Assembly (NCBI GenBank): GCA_017533605.1
Contig: JAFWKF010000001.1
Location: 1 to 64,000 of the forward strand
Reading direction: 5' to 3'
Source: Candidatus Saccharimonadota bacterium
GTDB taxonomy: Bacteria; Patescibacteriota; Saccharimonadia; Saccharimonadales; Saccharimonadaceae
DNA length: 64,000 nucleotides
Shown piece after piece: positions 1 through 7,891 of the stretch. Both the position numbers and the translations under genes were made by a program. Numbering within the stretch: position 1 is the stretch's first letter; each line of letters starts with the position of its first letter. The notes beneath the pieces are model-generated. The model did not search any database. It was not told the origin of the DNA and was given only the letters and a program-made list of their open reading frames with translations.

Positions 1-373
1 CTTTATGCGACTTCTCGAACATTTTTCTTGCATCTTCTAGTGAAGTCTTTTGGTGCTTCTTCCAATATTCGACATTCATATCGCCATAAGTCTTCCAAGT
101 GTATGGTTCTGGCAAAAATGGTGCATTACCACCTTTATTTAGGTTAGTGTCGACGAATTCTAGCAACATTCGGTGCCATTCGTATAAATGTACCCAAATA
201 TCGCGTAGATTCTTGTCGCGTCCCCAATGACGCTCTTTCTTTGATGGATCGCCAGAGAAATCGAACTCTGTGTTCATTTCTTTCTCACTCATTCCATCAG
301 CCATTTCAATAAGCTTAGCGTAGTACTCTTCGCCAGCCTTTAATAAGTCTTGTTTGTTGCGTGGTCTTGGCAT
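1..373 (-). CDS. ClbS/DfsB (DUF1706) family four-helix protein, 3' end outside window
   Basis: Reading the minus strand from the ATG at 373 gives about 124 residues starting MPRPRNKQDLLKAGEEYYAK, open to the window edge, so the C-terminus is missing. The start MPRxRxKxDLL, a central WVHLYEWHRMLLEF helix and FLPEPYTWKTYGDMN are typical of the ClbS/DfsB (DUF1706) family. These are small DinB-like helical proteins; ClbS protects against colibactin, but most members have no known role. An extended -10 and an AAAGGA ribosome site lie just upstream. The family call is fairly secure, the function is not. Confidence 0.75.
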   Translation of the reverse strand, partial: MPRPRNKQDLLKAGEEYYAKLIEMADGMSEKEMNTEFDFSGDPSKKERHWGRDKNLRDIWVHLYEWHRMLLEFVDTNLNKGGNAPFLPEPYTWKTYGDMNVEYWKKHQKTSLEDARKMFEKSHK

Positions 374-398
374 AAATAGTCCTTTGTTTACTACTTTA

Positions 399-407
399 AT
401 TATATCA
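399..407 (-). promoter_or_regulatory. Extended -10 promoter of the DUF1706 gene
   Basis: Minus strand TGATATAAT (TGn extended -10, hexamer 399-404), about 25 bases before the ATG. No convincing -35 was seen. Confidence 0.5.
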
Positions 408-418
408 TTTTGAGCCAA

Positions 419-505
419 CTATTTTTCTGGATTATACTCCTTTAGTCGATTACGGATATCTTCCTTGTAGATGGTTAAAGCTTGCTTAATTTGCTCCAGC
501 CAATT
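419..505 (-). other. Orphan 28-codon open tail, possible gene remnant
   Basis: A minus-strand frame bounded by stops reads NWLEQIKQALTIYKEDIRN and ends KEYNPEK. It has no start codon and no ribosome site. It reads like the charged helical C-terminus of a lost protein, but it may be chance. It lies between the 515-540 terminator and the DUF1706 promoter. Confidence 0.2.
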
Positions 506-514
506 TTAGCAATT

Positions 515-540
515 AAAAAACGCCTAAAGAGGCGTTTTTT
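515..540. terminator. Bidirectional rho-independent terminator
   Basis: Perfect 11-bp stem (AAAAAACGCCT / AGGCGTTTTTT) with a 4-base loop and A/T tracts on both sides. It lies about 30 bases beyond the stop of the minus-strand metalloprotease gene. Confidence 0.85.
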
Positions 541-568
541 TTGTGTAGTGGATATGACTCGCATAGGT

Positions 569-1213
569 TTAGTCAAAGGTTAATCGCGCCTGCTCCCTGC
601 ACTGTTTGCAGTAGCACCCTTTTCTAAATGATCGCCTGAAATTATTAATCAGGTCTTTACGGGTTAAACCTTGATTCATCACACAATTTGGATTCGTGCA
701 ATGGACTCCAAGATTGTTTTCAGAGTTACTTCTGCCGCCCATAGCAAGCCCAAAAGCATGACCGAGCTCATGCATGATGAGCCCCATTAACATGACATTT
801 CGGTCATCATCGGGTAAATCTCTCGTCCTTGCGGTTGAAATGACAGCAATGTTGCCCAGAGTGTACCCGAAGCAAAAATTGAGATAATTCTTACTGAGTT
901 TCGCTGTTATGTCCTTAGACGTAAAGAAGACACAGTAAAAATGGTTCTTTTGTTGTTTGGGGCAGTCTAAAATCTGCTGCCAGATGTCTCCAGCATCATA
1001 TTGGGGGCCGTACTGTCCGATTTTCACTCTTGTGGATTTAGCCACCATCATGTCGGCGGAAACTCTTTTGTTGCCGTTTAACATGGGATTTTTGCCCAAA
1101 TTAACGAATTTACGGTTGCCGAAAATTTTCGCCGCTTTGGCGAGAGTATTGACGATGATTGTTTTTTCCTCGTTCGTAATACCGCTATCATAGATTAGAC
1201 ACAGATTTCGCAT
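569..1213 (-). CDS. Archaemetzincin-like zinc metalloprotease
   Basis: A 214-aa soluble protein. The motif HELGHAFGL (about residues 148-156, HExxHxxG) supplies two zinc histidines and the catalytic Glu. A third histidine lies in GVHCTNPNCVMNQGL, where CVM gives the Met-turn, followed by a CYCKQC pair. This HExxHxxG...HCx4CxM...CxxC layout is that of archaemetzincins, but here about 14 residues (GRSNSENNL region) separate the glycine from the third histidine. I start at the sixth in-frame codon of the longer frame (ATG at 1213), because GGAGG at 1226-1222 is then 8 bases away; an upstream ATG at 1228 contains that GGAGG. It is a single-gene unit with its own promoter and terminator. No signal peptide is visible, so a cytoplasmic role is likely; the substrate is unknown. 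Confidence 0.75.
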   Translation of the reverse strand: MRNLCLIYDSGITNEEKTIIVNTLAKAAKIFGNRKFVNLGKNPMLNGNKRVSADMMVAKSTRVKIGQYGPQYDAGDIWQQILDCPKQQKNHFYCVFFTSKDITAKLSKNYLNFCFGYTLGNIAVISTARTRDLPDDDRNVMLMGLIMHELGHAFGLAMGGRSNSENNLGVHCTNPNCVMNQGLTRKDLINNFRRSFRKGCYCKQCREQARLTFD

Positions 1214-1259
1214 TTTCATATCCTCCATTTTAATGTACTTAACTAATGTTATCTTTTAT

Positions 1260-1288
1260 ATTATAGCACATTTTGCTATAAAAAGCAA
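1260..1288 (-). promoter_or_regulatory. Sigma-70 promoter of the metalloprotease gene
   Basis: -35 TTGCTT (1283-1288), 17-base spacer, -10 TATAAT (1260-1265) preceded by TGTGC. It predicts a leader of about 40 bases with an SD. Confidence 0.75.
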
Positions 1289-1289
1289 G

Positions 1290-2216
1290 CTAATATTTCA
1301 GTATGAAGGATGTGCAAGTTTTGTTTGAGTTAGCAATTAATTGCCAATGGTTCTTATCCGCTACAGATTTTGCAATAGAGAGACCTAATCCTACGCCTTC
1401 GGACGATTTGTCTACCTGGTAAAAGCGATCAAAAATATGTACAAGGTCTTTCTCTGGGATAGTAGTACCATCATTTGAAATGATGAGTTCATGCTCCGCG
1501 AGTGATAGTTTAATCTTTTTATCACAATACTTGATAGCATTGTCCATTAATATATTAAATATTTGTGCGAAATCGCCTGGATTTAGTTTTTTCTTCTTTG
1601 TAATACTGATTTTTTTGGTAAAACTTTTCTTTGCGAGCCTTGGTTCTAAAGTTTTGAGGTTTTCGTTTACTATTTTCGCTAAGTCAGTTTCTTCAGTTTT
1701 AGTTTTGCTAACCAAATCTGTACGTGCAAGAGTTAATAATTCGTTATTTAGAGCGGTCAGTTTAGTTGTCTCTTTCTCTACGTTGGTAATCCATTTATTA
1801 TTTCTAATGCCGGCGGCTTCTAGATTGGCTGAAATAGCTGCAAGTGGGGTCTTAATCTCGTGAGACGCATTAGCAATGAAGACTTTTTGCGATTCGTAGG
1901 CTTCACGTATGGGTTTAATCGCTTCTTCGGCTAAGTAATAAGAAATAAATGCTACTATTATTTCTATTGTAACTCCAGAGAATATTAATGCTAATAATAA
2001 ATCTCTTGCGGCAGCTTGTTTTTCGTTTTTGATCGTGAGAGCAATTAAATCTGTAAAATCATCCGTAAAAACTTCTGCTTGGTTTTCTGGTATTGGTGGA
2101 CGGTTATTGGCGGAACCCGTGGCAATTAAATAAACTGAAGTAAAAATAACCAAAACTACAATTGTGGTGACACCTAAATTGATTAGAATTAATTTATTTC
2201 TTAACTTTCCGAACAT
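1290..2216 (-). CDS. Membrane sensor histidine kinase
   Basis: 308 aa. Two membrane helices (about residues 10-33 and 73-95) flank a short outer loop of only about 40 residues, so sensing is probably of the membrane or of a partner, not of a large ligand. The DHp box is ASHEIKTPLAAIS with phospho-acceptor His119, then an N box (NILMDNAIKY), an F box (IFDRFYQVD) and a G box (GVGLGLSIAKSVADK) forming the HATPase_c domain. No clear HAMP domain separates TM2 from DHp. It overlaps the response regulator gene by 16 bp, so the two are translationally coupled partners. Confidence 0.92.
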   Translation of the reverse strand: MFGKLRNKLILINLGVTTIVVLVIFTSVYLIATGSANNRPPIPENQAEVFTDDFTDLIALTIKNEKQAAARDLLLALIFSGVTIEIIVAFISYYLAEEAIKPIREAYESQKVFIANASHEIKTPLAAISANLEAAGIRNNKWITNVEKETTKLTALNNELLTLARTDLVSKTKTEETDLAKIVNENLKTLEPRLAKKSFTKKISITKKKKLNPGDFAQIFNILMDNAIKYCDKKIKLSLAEHELIISNDGTTIPEKDLVHIFDRFYQVDKSSEGVGLGLSIAKSVADKNHWQLIANSNKTCTSFILKY

Positions 2217-2863
2217 AGTTTATAACCTAAGCTACGAATAGTTTTAATTTTGACTTTGGTGTTTAATTGCTTTAATTTTTTACGTAGGTACGAAACATAC
2301 ACTTCTACGTAATTTTCTTCAAACTCTGAATCTGCACCCCAAACGTGAGCTAATATTTGCTCTTTTGAGATGGCTTTATCCGGCGTACTAACTAACATTT
2401 CAAAAATACTTGCTTCTTTATCGGTGAGTTCTATGCCGTTTAACGTACGGCTAGTTAAATCTAGTGTGACGTCTTTGAACTTTAGTGACTCAGTCTCTTT
2501 TAGAGTAGGGCGGCGGATTAGGGCGCGGAGCCTGGCAATTAATTCGGCGGTTTTAAATGGTTTAGCTAAATAATCGTCAGCGCCATATTCTAAACCTTTG
2601 ATTTTGTCTTCAACTTCTCCGAGTGCAGACAGCATAATGACTGGCGTCTTAACGCCGCGAGCGCGAATGGTTTTTAGAATATCTAGGCCAGACATATGAG
2701 GTAGCATAATATCTAAAACTATCACATCGTAATTTGGTTTTAGGGCTAAATTTAACCCTTTTTCGCCATCATCGGCCCAATCGGTGTTGATCTTTTCTTT
2801 TTTTAACATGTGGATTACGGCTTCGGCTAAGTATTTTTCATCTTCTACATATAAAATTCTCAT
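2201..2863 (-). CDS. OmpR/PhoB-family response regulator
   Basis: 220 aa. The receiver domain has the acidic pocket VEDE (residues 6-9), phospho-acceptor Asp51 (VLDIMLPHMSG), Ser79 and Lys101 (YLAKPF). The C-terminal winged helix (about 125-220) has VYVSYLRKKL and IRSLGYKL, typical of OmpR-type DNA binding. It is first in the operon with the kinase. The -10 TATAAT ends 6 bases before the ATG, so the mRNA should be leaderless. The gene is divergent from the VTC/DUF4956 operon across only 71 bases, which makes that operon a likely target; this is inference from position. Confidence 0.92.
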   Translation of the reverse strand: MRILYVEDEKYLAEAVIHMLKKEKINTDWADDGEKGLNLALKPNYDVIVLDIMLPHMSGLDILKTIRARGVKTPVIMLSALGEVEDKIKGLEYGADDYLAKPFKTAELIARLRALIRRPTLKETESLKFKDVTLDLTSRTLNGIELTDKEASIFEMLVSTPDKAISKEQILAHVWGADSEFEENYVEVYVSYLRKKLKQLNTKVKIKTIRSLGYKLCSES

Positions 2864-2869
2864 AGCTTA

Positions 2870-2926
2870 ATTATAAATCACGTAAATTAAAATATTCTTA
2901 AATTATTTTAAGAAACACATTATAAT
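2870..2926. promoter_or_regulatory. Divergent promoters and palindrome between response regulator and VTC operon
   Basis: Minus-strand -10 TATAAT (2870-2875) lies 6 bases from the regulator ATG. Plus-strand TATAAT (2921-2926) lies 8 bases from the VTC ATG at 2935. Between them TTCTTAA (2895-2901) and TTAAGAA (2908-2914) form an inverted repeat that would sit in the -35/spacer region of the VTC promoter, a candidate operator. Confidence 0.6.
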
Positions 2927-2934
2927 ATAAGAGT

Positions 2935-3660
2935 ATGGAAAATAAAGTTATTGACCGTATTGAGAAAAAATATTTAATTACAAGTACGCAGAAAAAGAAG
3001 ATTCTTGCGGAGATTAGAAAACATCTTAAAAAAGATGATTATTATAAATCTGAAGTTATGAATTTATATTTTGATACTGATAATTATGATTTTATTGCGC
3101 AGTCGGTAGATTGGACAGATTTTAAACATAAACTACGTGCACGTTCTTACGGCGGCTATGACCGTGTGTTTTTAGAAATTAAAACTAAGATTCGTGGCAA
3201 AGACAATAACCCTGGTTTTAAACGCCGGGTGATGATTACTCGTTCCGATTTTGATGAACTGGTTAATAAAAAAACTACTTTGATGGAGCTAGCTGCGCGT
3301 TCGGTTGAAACGGTAGATGATTTGCAAATTGCACGAGAAGTGGATTATTTAATAAATCATTTCGGCTTAAAACCTAAAATTCTTGTGATGTACGATCGCG
3401 AAAGCTATAAAGGTGAAGATGGCCTTAGAATTACTTTTGATGAAAATTTGAGTTATCGTAATAAGAATTTAAGTTTTTCTAAAGGAAACCGTGATAAAAT
3501 TTATTTTAAGGACAGAGTAAATATAATTATGGAACTAAAAGCCCATGGCGCGGTTCCGCTCTGGTTAGTTAAAAAAATGTCAGAACTTAAGATTTATCCA
3601 CAACGTTTTTCAAAAGTGGGAAAAATATATGAAGCATTAAGAAAGGAGAAAAATGTTTAA
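2935..3660 (+). CDS. VTC-domain (polyphosphate polymerase-like) protein
   Basis: 241 aa, a stand-alone VTC catalytic domain (PF09359 type). The opening DRIEKKYLI, basic strand residues KHKLRARSYG, FLEIKTKIRG and MELKAHGAVPLW near the end match the TTM tunnel fold, in which Arg/Lys bind phosphates and Glu binds metal. In yeast the VTC4 domain makes polyphosphate from ATP. In bacteria, stand-alone VTC proteins usually sit beside DUF4956 and CotH or beta-helix proteins and their product is not established. It overlaps the next gene by 8 bp. Confidence 0.85.
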   Translation: MENKVIDRIEKKYLITSTQKKKILAEIRKHLKKDDYYKSEVMNLYFDTDNYDFIAQSVDWTDFKHKLRARSYGGYDRVFLEIKTKIRGKDNNPGFKRRVMITRSDFDELVNKKTTLMELAARSVETVDDLQIAREVDYLINHFGLKPKILVMYDRESYKGEDGLRITFDENLSYRNKNLSFSKGNRDKIYFKDRVNIIMELKAHGAVPLWLVKKMSELKIYPQRFSKVGKIYEALRKEKNV

Positions 3661-4324
3661 CAGTATATTTGACGCAAGTGCTACTGGTCAAAATATCACT
3701 ACAGTATTAATATGTGCCGCGGTGGCGCTGGTTCTAGGTATGGTGGTTGCCATTACTCACATGAAAACTTCGCAAACGAGCAAGAGTTTTTTGGTCACAA
3801 TCGCGACTTTGCCGATACTCGTGATGGCCGTGATGATTATGATTAATGGTAATCTTGGTACTTCAATTGCAATTCTTGGTGCTTTTTCGTTAATTAGATT
3901 CCGTTCTATTCAAGGACAAGCTAAAGAGCTCCTTAGCGTATTCTTTTCTATGATGATTGGTCTGGCCTGTGGAATGGGGCACGTATTATTTGCCGTGATT
4001 ATTACTATTATTACTGTGTTTGCGATTATTATTTTTACTTATTTCCACATCCTGGAGCCCAACAAAAAGCAACGTGTGTTAAAAATTGTGATTCCAGAAG
4101 ATTTAGATTATGAAGATGTTTTTGACGATGTATTTAAGAAATATACTACTAAAGCTGAATTGGTGCGCATGAAAACTATAAACATGGGTAGTTTATACAA
4201 ACTAACCTACGATGTGACGCTGCGTTCTGGAATTAAAGAAAAAGCATTTCTAGACGAAATACGAGTAAAAAATTCCAATCTTAAAGTTTTACTTTCTCAT
4301 CCTTGTCTTGAAGAGGAGATTTAA
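3653..4324 (+). CDS. DUF4956 membrane protein
   Basis: 223 aa. Four hydrophobic helices fill the first ~130 residues, including NGNLGTSIAILGAFSLIRFRS, whose IRFRS loop is a family hallmark, then a cytoplasmic alpha/beta tail of about 90 residues. The role is unknown, but it is a constant neighbour of VTC domains. AAGGAG lies 5 bases before the ATG. Its stop is directly followed by the next ATG. Its likely job is the membrane partner of the VTC enzyme; that is inference. Confidence 0.85.
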   Translation: MFNSIFDASATGQNITTVLICAAVALVLGMVVAITHMKTSQTSKSFLVTIATLPILVMAVMIMINGNLGTSIAILGAFSLIRFRSIQGQAKELLSVFFSMMIGLACGMGHVLFAVIITIITVFAIIIFTYFHILEPNKKQRVLKIVIPEDLDYEDVFDDVFKKYTTKAELVRMKTINMGSLYKLTYDVTLRSGIKEKAFLDEIRVKNSNLKVLLSHPCLEEEI

Positions 4325-5932
4325 ATGGGAAAGGGTGAGGGCTCGGGACTAAGTAAAAACTGGCACTGGCTGCTTACTTTCGTGGCAATTGTATTAGTGC
4401 TGGTACTTGCAATATTTTTGAATATTGAACATACTGATAATACTGCTACAAACATCATTAATACAATTGATATTGATGATGGCGATACAAAAATCAATTG
4501 GAGTCGCTATACGCCTGAGGAAGTTGAGCTTACTGATTCTTTAGAAATAACTAAGCCTGGTATATATCATTTGACTGGTTCTTTGGAGGGTAGTATTAGT
4601 GTAAATGTTTTAAAGGAAGATCCAGTTAAAATAATCTTAGACAACGTCACAATTAAAAATGAAAGTGGCCCAGCGATCGCTTGCTACGAAGCGGATGATT
4701 TAGTGATTGAACTGATTGGTGAAAACTTATTGGAAGATGGTTCATATTATAGTGCTGATTACGATGAAGATGTAACTGGCGTGATTTATTCAAAGGCAGA
4801 TTTAACTTTTCAGGGCGATGGTGTTTTGGGCCTAGTAGCTAATTATCAAGATGGTATCGTTAGTAAGGATGATTTAAAGATTAAATCTGGTACGTATAAT
4901 ATAGTAGCTAATGACGATGGAATTCGCGGCAAAGATTCTGTCTATATTTTAAACGGCGATTTTATGATTGCGGCTAAAGCAGATGCGATAAAGTCGTCTA
5001 ATGAAAATACCCAAGGTAAAGGTTTTGTTTTAATTGAAGATGGTGAGTTTTCTATTGAAGCTAGTGCTAAAGGCATAAAGGCTACTAATAGTATTTTGAT
5101 TAAAGGTGGCAACTTTATAATTGATTCTTATGATGATGCGGTACATTCTAATAATTATATCGGGATTAAGGACGGCTCTTTTGAAATAAGTTCAAGCGAT
5201 GACGGAATGCATGCTGACAAAGAATTGATAATTGACGGTGGGATTGTCGATGTTAAAAAGGCATATGAAGGACTCGAAGCGCAAGCTGTAACAATTAATG
5301 GTGGGAAAATCAGTTTAGAAACTAATGACGATGGTATTAATGCTGGCGGTGGCGCGGATGAATCGTCTGCAAATCGCGTAGGTGCTGGCGTATTTGATAT
5401 GAATACCGACTGTGTTTTGACCATTAATGGCGGCGAGGTTTATGTTAATGCTTCTGGTGATGGTGTAGATTCAAATGGCTATTTATATTTCAACGGTGGC
5501 ACTACAATTATTGATGGACCAACAAGCAACGGAAATGGAGCATTGGACAGTGGCTCAGGCATTATTATGAATGGCGGCGAGGTAATCGCGGTTGGCGCAA
5601 GCGGCATGGCTGAAACTTTAGGTTCTACTTCTAATGTTCATAATATAAGCGTGTATTTTACCAGCACACTTTCTAGTGGCACTGAAATTGTAATTAAAAA
5701 CTCGCACGACGAAGTAGTATTAAGCCACAGTGCTGCTAAGACCTTTAATCATTTGTCGGCTGGCACGACCAAATTTGAACTTGGTAGTACTTATACAATT
5801 TATATTGACGATGAAGAATATGAAGAATTTACGGTTTCAGAGATTACTACTGTAATTGGAAATACAAATTCTGGTTTTGGCCCAAATTCAGATCAAGATA
5901 GACCGCAAGCACCGCCTGATAAAAAGTTTTAA
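4325..5932 (+). CDS. Membrane-anchored beta-helix carbohydrate-binding protein (Cthe_2159/DUF4353-like)
   Basis: 535 aa. One N-terminal membrane helix (about 14-31) anchors an outside domain made of repeated short strands such as ILIKGGNFIIDSYDDAVHS, GIKDGSFEISSSDDGMHAD and TINGGKISLETNDDGINAG. The repeated GG.....S.DDGI/DA turns are those of the Cthe_2159 parallel beta-helix family, which binds acidic polysaccharide and calcium; the aspartate ladder fits calcium binding. The tail from about residue 500 is Pro/Asp-rich. It is third in the VTC operon and probably acts at the cell surface. No LPxTG signal is present. Confidence 0.85.
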   Translation: MGKGEGSGLSKNWHWLLTFVAIVLVLVLAIFLNIEHTDNTATNIINTIDIDDGDTKINWSRYTPEEVELTDSLEITKPGIYHLTGSLEGSISVNVLKEDPVKIILDNVTIKNESGPAIACYEADDLVIELIGENLLEDGSYYSADYDEDVTGVIYSKADLTFQGDGVLGLVANYQDGIVSKDDLKIKSGTYNIVANDDGIRGKDSVYILNGDFMIAAKADAIKSSNENTQGKGFVLIEDGEFSIEASAKGIKATNSILIKGGNFIIDSYDDAVHSNNYIGIKDGSFEISSSDDGMHADKELIIDGGIVDVKKAYEGLEAQAVTINGGKISLETNDDGINAGGGADESSANRVGAGVFDMNTDCVLTINGGEVYVNASGDGVDSNGYLYFNGGTTIIDGPTSNGNGALDSGSGIIMNGGEVIAVGASGMAETLGSTSNVHNISVYFTSTLSSGTEIVIKNSHDEVVLSHSAAKTFNHLSAGTTKFELGSTYTIYIDDEEYEEFTVSEITTVIGNTNSGFGPNSDQDRPQAPPDKKF

Positions 5933-5959
5933 ATTTTACATTAGCTTTATGACTTTTTG

Positions 5960-5983
5960 TGTTATAATTATCTAAAAGGAGGT
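5960..5983 (+). promoter_or_regulatory. Extended -10 promoter plus strong SD for the 7TM gene
   Basis: TGTTATAAT (hexamer 5963-5968), then AAAAGGAGGT directly upstream of the ATG at 5986. The leader is about 12 bases. No -35 at normal spacing. Confidence 0.6.
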
Positions 5984-5985
5984 AA

Positions 5986-6936
5986 ATGCAGCTAATCGTA
6001 ATACTACTCGGGACAGTGTCTGTATTGACATTTTTGTCCGGTTTAATTGTTTTCTTAGGAGCAAAGAAAGGTAGCCGAGCACACTCTGCTTGGTTTTTCT
6101 CGGCAGCTATTTTTGCGACCGTTTGGATGATTTCTATTTGTTTATTCTTGACTGCAAAACCCGACAGAATGGCTATGATTGATTGGCATGTGAAATGGAC
6201 TTTTGCCAGTGCGATTTTGCTTGACGCCTCGTTCTTAGGTTATGTAGCATGGAAAGAAAAATACGGTAAAATACTTACTTCCATTTTCTTAGTTCTTGGT
6301 TTACTGCTTGTTGGCACGATCTTTTTAAAACCAGAATTATTATATAAGGAAGTGATTTTAGCAAATACAGGCAACAGTGTAGTCATGAATATTAGCGCTC
6401 TTTATTTTGCCTACATTGCTTTCTTTGGTTTGATTGTTCCGGCAATTATTATTTATCTCTTAAAGCAATTTATAAAAACTCGTTCGGATCGCACTAAAGG
6501 TGGTGATCTCGTAATAATGCTAAGCTTCGGTGGTTCTAGTACTATTGTCTTAATCGTTAATCTAATTATGCCTCTCTTCGGTAACTGGAGTATGATTTGG
6601 CTTGGGCCTCTTGCACTTTCTGCTACGATTATTGGTTTTTATTACACGATTTTGAAATACAAATCATTAAACCTTGCTTCTGCATGGTTAAAAATATTTT
6701 CATACATTGTAATCTTTGCCTCGCTCGCAATTGTTTATATGATTATCTTTTCACTAATATTCGCGGCTCTCTTCCGTGGTTCTACGCCTTCTATTGAAGT
6801 GATTATTCTAAACTTCTTAATGGTAATTGTTTTCTTAGTTTTGATGCCAGCAATCAATCGCGTCATGGTAGATGTACATTCCCAAATTTCTGGTTCAAAA
6901 ACTAAAGTAAGTAAAGGCGATAATGAACACGCCTGA
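5986..6936 (+). CDS. Seven-helix membrane protein resembling the 7TM sensor of histidine kinases
   Basis: 316 aa with about seven to nine hydrophobic segments and almost no soluble domain. The pattern resembles the HisKA_7TM-type N-terminal sensor region (for example LGPLALSATIIGFYYTILKYK near the sixth helix), but no kinase follows. The 40-residue tail is cytoplasmic and basic. It overlaps the downstream CAP gene by 14 bp, so the pair is co-translated. Function unknown; a sensor or transport accessory to the secreted CAP protein is possible. Confidence 0.6.
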   Translation: MQLIVILLGTVSVLTFLSGLIVFLGAKKGSRAHSAWFFSAAIFATVWMISICLFLTAKPDRMAMIDWHVKWTFASAILLDASFLGYVAWKEKYGKILTSIFLVLGLLLVGTIFLKPELLYKEVILANTGNSVVMNISALYFAYIAFFGLIVPAIIIYLLKQFIKTRSDRTKGGDLVIMLSFGGSSTIVLIVNLIMPLFGNWSMIWLGPLALSATIIGFYYTILKYKSLNLASAWLKIFSYIVIFASLAIVYMIIFSLIFAALFRGSTPSIEVIILNFLMVIVFLVLMPAINRVMVDVHSQISGSKTKVSKGDNEHA

Positions 6937-7891
6937 TTCTTCAGCTAAACGTTCTAAAATGACAGTTTTACTGTCTGTCAATGCTGCCGCTATTCTTGTG
7001 GCTGGGATTTTAATCGCTAGTGCAATTTGGTTTAATGGCGGTATGACTTTCCGTGCCGTGGATGAACGTTCTGACATCGTATCTGATGATATGAGTGAGA
7101 CTGGGCTTATTGATTCTGTAACTGATTCCAATAATACTAGTTCAGTAGCCGTAAACACTATCGGCAATGATGATTATATTTCTACATCAAGTCACGAGTT
7201 TGATAATTCTCCAGTTCCAGCGGGGGAGCTTTGGAATGAAAGTTCAATCGTGATTTATGCCACGCCCGATATAGATTTATGCGTTGGCGGCGGACTTTCG
7301 GAATTAGGTGAAATGTATTGGCAGACTTCTGACGCCAGTGTGATTAGTGGATTTTTTAATTCTGCACGGACTTGGTTAGGTTATGATGACCAGGTTTGTC
7401 GTTATCCCGTAATAAAGGGATATGGAACTACTGTTGTTACGGCAGGTACTTATGATGGTTTGCGTAAGGATTCTATTACTGTGACCGTAATTGAGCCACC
7501 AGTAGAACAATGGGAACATGAAGTTTTAACCTTGGTTAATAAAATCCGCATCAAGAATAACTTAGAGCAACTTGCTTGGGGTGAAACTTGCGAATCGGCA
7601 GCTGATGTTCGTGCCAATGAAACGAAGATTCTTTATAGTCATACTAGGCCAGATGGTTCAAGCTGGTCTACCGTTTGTGAAGCTCCAGAATCTGGCGGCA
7701 TCAGCGGTGAAAACTTAGCTATTGGTAACGCCGCGGTTTCGCCTGCTACTGTAGTAGCGCTTTGGATGGGCAGCGAAGCACACCGTGCTAATATCCTTAA
7801 TCCTGATTATGATAAACTTTCCGTTGGTTTTGTATTTGATATTAATTCCGACTACAAGACTTATTGGTCGCAATTCTTTAGCACTTATTGA
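6923..7891 (+). CDS. Secreted or anchored CAP (SCP/PR1) domain protein
   Basis: 322 aa. An N-terminal membrane helix (about 12-33) is followed by a spacer and an Ig-like segment (about 85-190). The CAP domain (about 200-322) contains all four cavity residues: His in YSHTRPDG, Glu in GENLAIG, and Glu and His in SEAHRANIL. Bacterial CAP proteins are secreted; several bind lipid or act on surfaces, but a general reaction is not known. It converges on the next gene, with a 7-bp overlap of the 3' ends. Confidence 0.85.
   Translation: MNTPDSSAKRSKMTVLLSVNAAAILVAGILIASAIWFNGGMTFRAVDERSDIVSDDMSETGLIDSVTDSNNTSSVAVNTIGNDDYISTSSHEFDNSPVPAGELWNESSIVIYATPDIDLCVGGGLSELGEMYWQTSDASVISGFFNSARTWLGYDDQVCRYPVIKGYGTTVVTAGTYDGLRKDSITVTVIEPPVEQWEHEVLTLVNKIRIKNNLEQLAWGETCESAADVRANETKILYSHTRPDGSSWSTVCEAPESGGISGENLAIGNAAVSPATVVALWMGSEAHRANILNPDYDKLSVGFVFDINSDYKTYWSQFFSTY

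Noticed and set aside
1480-1863. 127-codon open frame antisense to the histidine kinase (and similar long antisense frames in rpoC and rpoB)
   Set aside because: No SD or promoter, odd composition, and fully opposite to a conserved gene; a shadow of codon bias.
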